Origin: Candidatus Zixiibacteriota bacterium
GTDB lineage: Bacteria; SM23-81; DAOVCL01
Length of the DNA stretch: 20,480 nt
NCBI GenBank assembly: GCA_030670005.1
Contig: DAOVCL010000012.1
Location: 1-20,480 of the forward strand
Direction of reading: 5' to 3'
Part shown: piece by piece, positions 15,315-20,480 of the stretch
How positions within the stretch are numbered: the first letter of the stretch is position 1
Layout of the letters: every line of letters starts with the position of its first letter
Notes under the pieces: model-generated
The model's input: the letters and a program-made list of their open reading frames with translations, nothing else
Told to the model about the DNA's origin: nothing
Database searches by the model: none
Translations under genes and position numbers: made by a program

Positions 15315-15665
15315 ATGGGCTTCATAGCTGAAACATTAGGAGTGCTTGTTCCCATAGTGGCCATTATCGGAGGGATTGCCGTGGCTATAGTGGCCATCTG
15401 GGTTGATTTAAAGAAGGGCCAACTGGCACATAATTTGAAGCTTACCGCCTTAGAGAAAGGGGTAGAACTACCTGCTGAGCCCCCCAGGCCTCGTCCCTAT
15501 CCCTACCGTTCCGGCCTGATATGGGTTGTCATAGGGGTGGGAACCTTTGTGAGCATCTGGGTATCTTCTGGCAGCCTTGAAGGGGCCATCTGGGGGATAG
15601 TTCCCTTCCTCATCGGCTTAGCCCTGATCATTTCGGTCAAGCTAAGGAAAGAGGAAGGAGATTGA
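15315..15665 (+). CDS. Small membrane protein, DUF6249-like
   Basis: The 116-aa product has three predicted membrane segments at about 9-30, 66-84 and 88-107. Between the first and second is a cytoplasmic-type loop, KLTALEKGVELPAEPPRP, matching the LxALEKGxxLP signature of DUF6249-like membrane proteins. A perfect AGGAGG lies 6 nt upstream of the ATG. The gene stands alone on the plus strand between murA and the palindrome array. Family members often sit next to ECF sigma genes, but the nearest sigma factor here is 7 kb away. The function is unknown. I saw no convincing promoter. Confidence 0.85.
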   Translation: MGFIAETLGVLVPIVAIIGGIAVAIVAIWVDLKKGQLAHNLKLTALEKGVELPAEPPRPRPYPYRSGLIWVVIGVGTFVSIWVSSGSLEGAIWGIVPFLIGLALIISVKLRKEEGD

Positions 15666-15690
15666 CGCCTCGGTAAAAAATTCCCCTGAG

Positions 15691-15718
15691 GTGGCATCCC
15701 GATTTATCGGGATGCCAC
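15691..15718. repeat. Perfect 13-bp palindrome with 2-nt loop
   Basis: GTGGCATCCCGAT (15691-15703) pairs with ATCGGGATGCCAC (15706-15718). It lies 25 bp after the DUF6249-like gene and has no T-run on either side, so it fits a dispersed palindromic repeat better than an intrinsic terminator. Confidence 0.75.
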
Positions 15719-15726
15719 CACCTACA

Positions 15727-15754
15727 CGGTTAGATCAGAGGATTTGACCACTCA
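15727..15754. repeat. 28-nt palindromic repeat, copy 2
   Basis: Begins CGGTTAGATCAGAGGATTTG and ends ACCACTCA. It differs from the copy at 5672-5699 at two positions. Core symmetry is GGTYAGATC-N4-GATYTRACC. Confidence 0.75.
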
Positions 15755-15763
15755 GTCGTTTGG

Positions 15764-15828
15764 ATGTAGGGACAGACATTTATGTCTGTCCGCTTCCTTC
15801 GGACAGGGCTAAAACCCTGTCCCTACAT
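15764..15828. repeat. Cloverleaf palindrome 1 (GTAG/CTAC ends)
   Basis: The 12-bp outer arms ATGTAGGGACAG (15764-15775) and CTGTCCCTACAT (15817-15828) are perfect inverted repeats. Two hairpins are possible inside: GACAGACAT/ATGTCTGTC (15771-15790, loop TT) and GGACAGGG/CCCTGTCC (15801-15822). The outer stem and inner hairpins compete for the same bases. Confidence 0.75.
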
Positions 15829-15842
15829 TTACATTGATTTGC

Positions 15843-15899
15843 TTCTACACGGCTTTAGCCGGGGTTGTTGGTTTAACCCTGCACTAAAGTGCGGTAGAA
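15843..15899. repeat. Cloverleaf palindrome 2 (CTAC/GTAG ends)
   Basis: The outer arms TTCTAC (15843-15848) and GTAGAA (15894-15899) enclose CGGCT/AGCCG with a TT loop (15850-15861), GGGTT/AACCC, and GCACT/AGTGC with an AA loop (15881-15892). The last module recurs near 16133. Confidence 0.6.
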
Positions 15900-15911
15900 T
15901 TCCAGAGAGTT

Positions 15912-15969
15912 GTAGCGCCCGATTTCATATCGGGCGGAAAGAGTTGTCCCATATAAAATGGAGCGCTAC
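15912..15969. repeat. Cloverleaf palindrome 3 (GTAG/CTAC ends)
   Basis: The outer arms GTAGCGC (15912-15918) and GCGCTAC (15963-15969) enclose a strong hairpin, CGCCCGAT/ATCGGGCG, and a weaker one around CCAT/ATGG. Confidence 0.6.
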
Positions 15970-15977
15970 GGTTTTTC

Positions 15978-16003
15978 CCCGTCAGGGCAGGAGCCCTAAC
16001 GGG
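15978..16003. repeat. Hairpin repeat
   Basis: CCCGTCAGGGC (15978-15988) pairs with GCCCTAACGGG (15993-16003) with one mismatch around a 4-nt loop. It is one more module of the array and has no GTAG end. Confidence 0.55.
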
Positions 16004-16058
16004 ACATTGGAAGTCCCCTTTTACCCGGCTCCAGCCGAGGGTTTCCATCACCGCTTTT

Positions 16059-16112
16059 GGTAGTCGCAGACTTCAGTCTGCGCCCTTTCGCAACCTAAAG
16101 GTTGCGACTACC
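16059..16112. repeat. Cloverleaf palindrome 4, the cleanest copy
   Basis: The outer arms GGTAGTCGCA (16059-16068) and TGCGACTACC (16103-16112) are a perfect 10-bp inverted repeat. Inside are two perfect 8-bp hairpins, CGCAGACT/AGTCTGCG with loop TC (16065-16082) and CGCAACCT/AGGTTGCG with loop AA (16089-16106). Confidence 0.8.
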
Positions 16113-16132
16113 TTTTGTCATTGGTTTATACC

Positions 16133-16166
16133 CCGCACTAAAGTGCGGTAGAAACCCTTCTACCCA
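16133..16166. repeat. GCACTAAAGTGC module, second copy
   Basis: CCGCACT/AGTGCGG (16133-16148, loop AA) is followed by GTAGAA and a second small hairpin, GGTAGAA/TTCTACC. The flank TTGGTTTA before it is shared with the copy at 15871-15899. Confidence 0.55.
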
Positions 16167-16189
16167 GCTTTGGCCAAGGGTTAACACCT

Positions 16190-16295
16190 TGTAGGGGCAG
16201 ACATTTATGTCTGGCCGCTCTCCTTTCTGCAGTAAGTAGGTCGGGATGTGTGTCCGTCCCCTTCCTCGGACAGGGCTAAAGCCCTGTCCCTACAA
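16190..16295. repeat. Cloverleaf palindrome 5, with interior expansion
   Basis: The outer arms TTGTAGGG and CCCTACAA enclose CAGACAT/ATGTCTG (loop TT) and the perfect 10-bp GGACAGGGCT/AGCCCTGTCC (16268-16289, loop AA). These are the same modules as cloverleaf 1. An additional 40 or so bases in the middle, starting with another GTAGG, look like a decayed nested copy. Confidence 0.65.
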
Positions 16296-16349
16296 CTACA
16301 ACTCATTCCCCTTTGCTTAGTCCTCTTGAAGGAGTTGAGTTCCCCCTCT

Positions 16350-16507
16350 TTATATTTTGAGCCACTCTTCCAGAACTTCTTGTAACTCCTCCCTACATTT
16401 TTCTAAGGTTTTTCCTGAAGCCCAAACACCTGGACAAGGGGGAATTTCCCCGTAATAATTCCCATCTTCCATTATTTCATAGCGGCGTTTATATATTTGG
16501 TTAACAT
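16350..16507 (-). pseudogene. hicB: Frameshifted HicB-family antitoxin remnant
   Basis: With GGAGG 5 nt upstream, the ATG at 16507 begins MLTKYINAAMK and then stops at 16472-16474. A second frame carries on as RYEIMEDGNYYGEIP, GVWASGKTLEKCREEL and QEVLEEWLKI, to TAA at 16350-16352. Together they give the conserved order of short HicB antitoxins (MLTKYI.AAM..A.YEI...G.YYGEIP...GVWA.G.TLE.CR.EL.EVLEEWL). The usual C-terminal tail is absent or in yet another frame. No hicA toxin is visible upstream. The frameshift falls inside GCTATGAAA, which serves both frames. A deletion between two copies of that string would explain it. Confidence 0.75.
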
Positions 16508-16590
16508 TTTTGCCTCCATTCTCAAATCTTGACTATCGGCTGTCCAGATCCCTTAGAGCAGGGAACAGAAAACACATTCTGCTGCCCTAA

Positions 16591-16618
16591 CGGTCAGATC
16601 AGGGGATCTAACCGCTCA
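16591..16618. repeat. 28-nt palindromic repeat, copy 3
   Basis: Begins CGGTCAGATCAGGGGATCTA and ends ACCGCTCA. CGGTCAGATC pairs with GATCTAACCG (9 of 10) around AGGG. It lies 22 bp past the lysS stop. Confidence 0.75.
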
Positions 16619-16640
16619 GCCATAAGCCCTGTGCCTACGG

Positions 16641-18092
16641 CTAATCCTCGGGCCGAAGTTGGGGGAAGAGGATTACATCCCTTATTGACGGCTGATCGGT
16701 AAGGAGCATTACCAGTCGGTCAATTCCTATGCCCAGGCCTCCGGTGGGGGGCATCCCATACTCTAAGGCGGTGAGGAAATCCTCATCTATCTTGCTCTCC
16801 TCTCCCTTCTCAGTAGTAAGTGCCTGGAACCTCTTCCTCTGCTCCAAGGGATCATTCAATTCAGTGAAGGCATTTCCCAGTTCCAGCCCTCCGATGAAGA
16901 GCTCAAATCTCTCCACCACTTTAGGCTTGCTGCGATGGGATTTGGCTAAGGGGGAGATCTCCTGGGGGTAGTCTATCAGAAAAGTGGGTTGCCGTAATCT
17001 CGGCTCCACCAACTGGTCTAACAGCTTCTCTATCAGCTTCCCCCTGCCAGAAAGCTCAGTGGTATCGATTCCTTGAGAACGGCAGAGCTCTTTCAGCTCC
17101 TCATCAGAAGCCCTTTCTATATCTACTTCTCCCCACTTTAAGAGGGAATCTTTCACTGCAAGTCTCCTCCAGGGAGGAGACAGATCTATTGCTTCTCCTT
17201 GATAATTTAGCTGAAAGGAGCTATTAAGGTTCTGGGCTAAACCCGTGATCATCTCCTCGGTGAGATCCATTATGTCCTGGTAATCGGCATAGGCCTGATA
17301 GAGCTCCAGTTGGGTGAACTCCGGATTGTGGGTGCGATCCATCCCCTCATTTCTAAAGTCCTTGCCAAATTCGTAAACCATCTCTAACCCACCTACTATC
17401 AACCTCTTCAAATAGAGCTCATCTGCTATCCTCAAGAAGAGGGTTTGGTCAAGGGCCTGATGATGAGTGAGAAATGGCTGGGCAAAGGCCCCTCCATAGA
17501 GGGGTTGCAGGATGGGGGTCTCCACCTCCCAGAATCCCCTTTCATCTAAGAACCTTCTCAGAAACCTGATTATCTCCGTCCTTTTTTCAAAAACCATCTT
17601 TGTCTGGGGATTGGCTATGAGGTCCAGATACCTTTGCCGGTATTTTAACTCCTTATCCTTTAAGCCATGCCACTTCTCCGGCAGGGGACGCAGAGATTTA
17701 GAGAGTAGCTTAAACTCCTCCACTTTTAGGGTTGGCTCGCCTGTTTTAGTTCTGAAGAGCCCACCCTTAACCCCTAAGAAATCTCCTACATCCAGAAGTT
17801 TGAATAGGGAATAGGCATTTTCTCCCACCTCATCCTGACGGACATATATCTGGAGTTTCCCCCGGCCATCTGTGAGATGGGCAAAGCTGGTCTTCCCATG
17901 GCCCCGAAGGGAGATCAACCTACCAACCAGAGAGATAATCTCTTCTTTGGAGGAGAGGTCCTCAAAACCCTCAATAACGGCCCTTAAACTATGAGTCCTC
18001 TCAAAGCGGTAAGGATAAGGGTCTACCCCTAAGGACCTTATCTTCTCCAGCTTCTCCTTCCTTGCCTGTAAAAGGAAGCTCTCCTGTTCCAA
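16641..18092 (-). CDS. lysS: Lysyl-tRNA synthetase, class II
   Basis: The 483-aa product has an N-terminal OB-fold anticodon-binding domain (about 50-140; ISLVGRLISLRGHGKTSFAH) and a class II catalytic core. Motif 2 is FRNEGMDRTHNPEFTQLELY. Near the C-terminus lie GGLELGNAFTELNDP and motif 3, GGLGIGIDRLVMLL. It charges tRNA-Lys in the cytoplasm. The start is TTG at 18092, with GAGGAGG just upstream and no nearby ATG. Residues 330-350 hold a small insertion (SDEELKELCRSQGID) resembling a SAP-like or family-specific insert. The gene follows prfB on the same strand, a common bacterial order, but a repeat and an independent promoter lie between them. Confidence 0.95.
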   Translation of the reverse strand: MEQESFLLQARKEKLEKIRSLGVDPYPYRFERTHSLRAVIEGFEDLSSKEEIISLVGRLISLRGHGKTSFAHLTDGRGKLQIYVRQDEVGENAYSLFKLLDVGDFLGVKGGLFRTKTGEPTLKVEEFKLLSKSLRPLPEKWHGLKDKELKYRQRYLDLIANPQTKMVFEKRTEIIRFLRRFLDERGFWEVETPILQPLYGGAFAQPFLTHHQALDQTLFLRIADELYLKRLIVGGLEMVYEFGKDFRNEGMDRTHNPEFTQLELYQAYADYQDIMDLTEEMITGLAQNLNSSFQLNYQGEAIDLSPPWRRLAVKDSLLKWGEVDIERASDEELKELCRSQGIDTTELSGRGKLIEKLLDQLVEPRLRQPTFLIDYPQEISPLAKSHRSKPKVVERFELFIGGLELGNAFTELNDPLEQRKRFQALTTEKGEESKIDEDFLTALEYGMPPTGGLGIGIDRLVMLLTDQPSIRDVILFPQLRPED

Positions 18093-18136
18093 TTTCCTCC
18101 TCAGTTGAACTTAGCCGTAATCGGCGGGGCTTTTCT

Positions 18137-18282
18137 GACAGGATAACAGGATTTTTATCCCAAATTATCCAAGAAAACACCGAACGACACCGAAACTACA
18201 GAAAAATTATAATGCACACTTTCCCTATGATTTTTTATTATTCGGTGATTTTCGGTGTTTAATGAATGTTGTTTATCCTGTC
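18137..18282. repeat. Nested inverted-repeat element in the lysS leader
   Basis: The outer arms GACAGGATAA (18137-18146) and TTATCCTGTC (18273-18282) are perfect. The inner arms at 18175-18194 (AAACACCGAACGACACCGAA) and 18241-18260 match at 17 of 20 positions. The whole unit is transcribed ahead of lysS if the promoter at 18313-18341 is used. Confidence 0.7.
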
Positions 18283-18312
18283 GAAAATATGAAAAGTTTA
18301 CATTGTGACAAG

Positions 18313-18341
18313 AGTATAACTGTCTTATCTATTGGTGTCAA
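18313..18341 (-). promoter_or_regulatory. lysS promoter between prfB and lysS
   Basis: On the minus strand TTGACA (18341-18336), a 17-bp spacer and TATACT (18318-18313) form a near-consensus sigma-70 promoter, starting 11 bp after the prfB stop. It would give lysS a leader of about 214 nt that contains the nested inverted repeat. Confidence 0.75.
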
Positions 18342-18351
18342 GCCAAAAGGG

Positions 18352-19453
18352 CTAAGCCGAAGGTGGCTTCCGCAACCAGGCCTCGATAAATCCATCAATA
18401 TCCCCATCCATCACCGCCTGCACATTTCCCTTCTCCAGGCCGGTGCGGTGATCCTTGACCATACTGTAGGGATGGAAGACATAAGACCTGATCTGGCTAC
18501 CCCATTCTATCTTCTTCTTCTGACTTTCCCTGCTGCTTCTCTTTGCCTCCTCTTTCTCCTGATAATGCCTATAAAGCCTGGCCCTTAAGACCTTTAATGC
18601 ATTATCCCTGTTGCGATGTTGGGATCTTTCAGATTGACACTGCACCACTATCCCTGTAGGCAGATGGGTAATCCTCACCGCTGAGGAGGTCTTGTTTACA
18701 TGTTGTCCTCCGGCTCCACTGGCCCGAAAGGTATCTATCTTCAGGTCAGAGTCCTCTATCTTTATCTCAATGGAATCCTCCACCTCTGGATACACCCAAA
18801 CCGAGGCGAAGGATGTATGTCTCCTCCGGTTGGCATCAAAGGGGGAGATACGCACCAGCCTGTGCACCCCAGATTCCGCCTTGAGATAACCGTAGGCATA
18901 TTCTCCCTTGGTTTCTATGGTAACGCTTTTTATCCCCGCCTCATCTCCAGGTTGGAGGTCCAGGATAGAGGCCTGATAGCCTCTCTTCTCCGCCCACCTC
19001 AGATACATCCTCATCAACATCTGGGCCCAATCCTGGGATTCGGTCCCCCCGGCCCCGGGGTGGATGGTAAGCAGGGCGTCCCTGGGGTCATCCTCCCCTC
19101 CCAAGAGGAACTCTATCTCCATCTTCCCGATGAGATCCTCTAACCCCTTTAGCCCCTCTTCTACCTCCTTTGCTGTGGGTTCATCCTTTTCCTCTTCGGC
19201 CAGTTGTAAAAGGAGGGATAGTTCCTCCAATTTCCCCTTTACTTCCTGCCACCTCTCAATCAACCCCTTGTTGGACTTTATTTGGGCTAAAACCCTTTGG
19301 GCAGCACTCTGATCATCCCAGAAGCCGGGCTCTCCTAACTTTCGCTCCAGTTCCTTAATCTCGGATTTCCTCTTCTCCAGGTTAAAGATACCCCCTGATG
19401 TCGGAGAGCCTTTTGCTATAGCCCTTCAATTTCTCCTCTAAATCCTCAAACAC
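18352..19453 (-). CDS. prfB: Peptide chain release factor 2, with programmed +1 frameshift at a UAA codon
   Basis: Translation starts at GTG 19453 (AGGAGG 4 nt upstream) and reads 23 codons, MFEDLEEKLKGYSKRLSDIR then GYL, to an in-frame TAA at 19384-19382. A +1 shift at CTT continues as NLEKRKSEIKELERKLGEPG and onwards to TAG at 18352, giving 366 aa, the normal RF2 length. The shift signal AGGGGG TAT CTT TAA C equals the E. coli prfB site except that the stop is TAA instead of TGA. The stop-codon recognition tripeptide SPF (RISPFDANRRR) identifies RF2 rather than RF1. GGQ (GAGGQHVNKTSSAVR) is the peptidyl-tRNA hydrolysis motif. The frame open from 19263 alone would lack the N-terminal domain. 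Confidence 0.95.
19381..19396 (-). promoter_or_regulatory. prfB +1 frameshift signal (internal Shine-Dalgarno plus CTT TAA C)
   Basis: Minus-strand AGGGGG, a TAT spacer codon, the slippery CTT codon (19387-19385), TAA (19384-19382) and C (19381). The internal Shine-Dalgarno spacing is identical to the classical site. The stop differs (UAA for UGA). Confidence 0.9.
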
Positions 19454-19484
19454 ATTTCCTCCTGTTTTAGGTGGAACTGTTATC

Positions 19485-19514
19485 AATATATGAATTCCAT
19501 ACCTATCAAGTCAA
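19485..19514 (-). promoter_or_regulatory. Putative prfB promoter
   Basis: On the minus strand TTGACT (19514-19509), an 18-bp spacer and TATATT (19490-19485), followed by a short leader with AGGAGG before the GTG start. Confidence 0.6.
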
Positions 19515-19538
19515 ATCCTTTTTCCCCTGCTTTATGAA

Positions 19539-19567
19539 TTGACAAAAGAGAGGCCAGTCCTTATTTT
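19539..19567 (+). promoter_or_regulatory. Putative promoter of the second radical SAM gene
   Basis: TTGACA (19539-19544), a 17-bp spacer and TATTTT (19562-19567). Transcription from about 19574 would give a leader of about 195 nt that contains a palindromic repeat. Confidence 0.55.
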
Positions 19568-19628
19568 AAAAACATCGATGGCGATAGGAATCGAGGTCAG
19601 GAGACCTTTCCCCAAAGGGGGTATCTAA

Positions 19629-19735
19629 CCGCAAAGCCACTAAGACCGCAGAGGAAATAAAAAGCAAGAGAGAGATGAAATAAAATGATAGTTAATAATC
19701 TTTAAACTTTGCGTCCTTTGCGACTTTGCGGTGAA
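19629..19735. repeat. Inverted pair of ACCGCAAAG-type dispersed repeats
   Basis: AACCGCAAAGCCACTAAGAC at 19628-19647 and, inverted, TTTGCGTCCTTTGCGACTTT to TGCGGTGAA at about 19707-19735 form an imperfect palindrome around an AT-rich spacer. This is a common intergenic phrase in environmental genomes. It is followed by TTTGCCGCGCTGT, also seen in variant form near 3930. Confidence 0.65.
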
Positions 19736-19768
19736 TTATTTTTGCCGCGCTGTGAAGGGTTACTCAAA

Positions 19769-20480
19769 ATGATGACTAACCTCTGGTCAAAGATAGAAGA
19801 ACTCTTACCCCTGGTGCAGAAACCCTCCCGTTACACGGGGGGCGAGCTAAACCAGATGAGGAAAGATCCCAGGGAGGTAAAGGTCAAGGTGGCCTTAGCC
19901 TTCCCCGATCTCTATGAAGTGGGTATGTCCCATATGGGGCTAAAGATCCTTTATCATATCCTCAACAGTAGGGATGATGCTCTGGCCGAAAGGGTCTATG
20001 CCCCCTGGTCTGATATGGAGGAGAAGCTAAGGGAAAGAGGTATTCCCCTCTTTAGCCTGGAGTCCCATACCCCGCTCAAAAAGTTTGATATAATCGGATT
20101 CTCTCTCCAATACGAGCTGAACTACACCAACATCTTAAATATGCTCGATCTGGCAGGTATTCCCCTCTTTTCTGCTCAGAGGGGGCAGGATGATCCCCTC
20201 ATCCTTGCTGGCGGTCCCTGTGGCTTCAATCCAGAGTCTCTCACGGACTTTATCGATGCCTTTGTTATAGGAGATGGAGAGGAGGTTATGGGGGAGATAG
20301 TGGAGACCACCAAGGCGAATTTGAAAAGGGAAGAGCTGTTTTTAGGTCTTTCCCAGATCCCTGGGGTCTATGTTCCCTCCCTCTACCAGGCTGATAACCA
20401 TAGGTTAAAGCCTGTGAGGGAAGGGGTTCCTTCGGTCATTAAGGCCCGCAAGGTTAAAGAGCTTTTGCCTGAGTTCTATC
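19769..20480 (+). CDS. B12-binding-type radical SAM protein, N-terminal part (TIGR03960-like, cut by window end)
   Basis: The frame is open from the ATG pair at 19769/19772 to the window edge, giving 237 residues. The sequence LVQKPSRYTGGELNQM, VALAFPDLYEVGMSHMGLKI, RVYAPWSDMEEKLRERGIPL and ILAGGPCGFNPESLTDFIDA matches the N-terminus of the TIGR03960 radical SAM family, which carries a B12-binding-like Rossmann domain. The Fe-S cysteines would lie beyond the window. A GAAGGG stretch lies about 10 nt upstream. It is a closer match to the family than the paralog at 2185-3786. In other genomes a DUF2344 protein often follows, but that cannot be seen here. Confidence 0.85.
   Translation, partial: MMTNLWSKIEELLPLVQKPSRYTGGELNQMRKDPREVKVKVALAFPDLYEVGMSHMGLKILYHILNSRDDALAERVYAPWSDMEEKLRERGIPLFSLESHTPLKKFDIIGFSLQYELNYTNILNMLDLAGIPLFSAQRGQDDPLILAGGPCGFNPESLTDFIDAFVIGDGEEVMGEIVETTKANLKREELFLGLSQIPGVYVPSLYQADNHRLKPVREGVPSVIKARKVKELLPEFY

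Noticed and set aside
15691..15718. Intrinsic terminator of the DUF6249-like gene
   Set aside because: The stem is strong, but no T-run follows on either strand.
15691..16295. CRISPR array
   Set aside because: The repeats are palindromes of unequal length with no constant repeat/unique spacer periodicity, and no cas genes are present.
18092..18312. T-box or other riboswitch in the lysS leader
   Set aside because: I saw no T-box consensus (AGGGTGGNACCGCG-like) or terminator/antiterminator pair. The structure is explained by the nested repeat.
18700..19143. 147-codon plus-strand open frame inside prfB
   Set aside because: It is antisense to the conserved RF2 core and has no motif. The prfB reading is certain.
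19381..19453. prfB break explained as an ordinary frameshift mutation or assembly error
   Set aside because: The break falls exactly at AGGGGG-TAT-CTT-stop-C, the known programmed site, and the two frames join into a full-length RF2.
19438..19455. Five-codon ATG frame (MCLRI) overlapping the prfB GTG start
   Set aside because: It overlaps by chance (ATGTG). It might compete for initiation, but nothing else supports a leader peptide.

Overview
This window looks like chromosomal DNA from an uncultured diderm bacterium. Evidence for an outer membrane includes a lipoprotein with a lipobox, two Spy/CpxP-like periplasmic proteins, and a very large protein ending in a BamA/TamA-like beta-barrel with a terminal Phe. 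Housekeeping genes (mreB, murA, lysS, prfB) have standard family motifs, and TGA is used as a normal stop. Coding strands are purine-rich, with heavy use of AGG/GAG codons. Intergenic DNA is crowded with dispersed palindromic repeats, as in many environmental candidate-phylum genomes. I cannot assign a phylum from the sequence alone.

Layout. 1-2192 (+): the tail of an unrecognised gene, coupled by ATGA to a secreted seven-bladed propeller protein. 2185-4688 (-): a B12-binding-type radical SAM protein, then a conserved protein of unknown function with a clear terminator. 4689-5721: repeats, a long hairpin and a decayed coding fragment. 5722-9398 (-): a WxxGxW lipoprotein, two Spy-like proteins, a putative anti-sigma factor, an ECF sigma factor and mreB. 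This arrangement looks like an envelope-stress unit tied to cell-shape control. 9429-9495: back-to-back promoters for mreB and a receiver-GGDEF protein (9503-10519, +) that appears to have a leaderless mRNA. 10516-14822 (-): murA translationally coupled to a metalloprotease/PD40-propeller/beta-barrel protein. 14823-15314: a remnant of a 23S rRNA intervening-sequence (four-helix bundle) protein inside an inverted repeat. 15315-15665 (+): a small DUF6249-like membrane protein. 15666-16640: a dense array of cloverleaf palindromes with GTAG/CTAC ends and a frameshifted hicB antitoxin. 16641-19453 (-): lysS and prfB. 19454-20480: divergent promoters and the start of a second B12-binding-type radical SAM gene, cut by the window end.

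The most notable observation is in prfB. It carries the classical RF2 programmed +1 frameshift signal, but the in-frame stop is UAA rather than UGA. RF1 could therefore also terminate there, which changes the usual RF2-only feedback logic. Other points of interest are the GTAG/CTAC cloverleaf array, two candidate leaderless genes, two toxin/IVP-type gene remnants whose mode of decay can be read from the sequence, and the murA-coupled protease/propeller/barrel protein.
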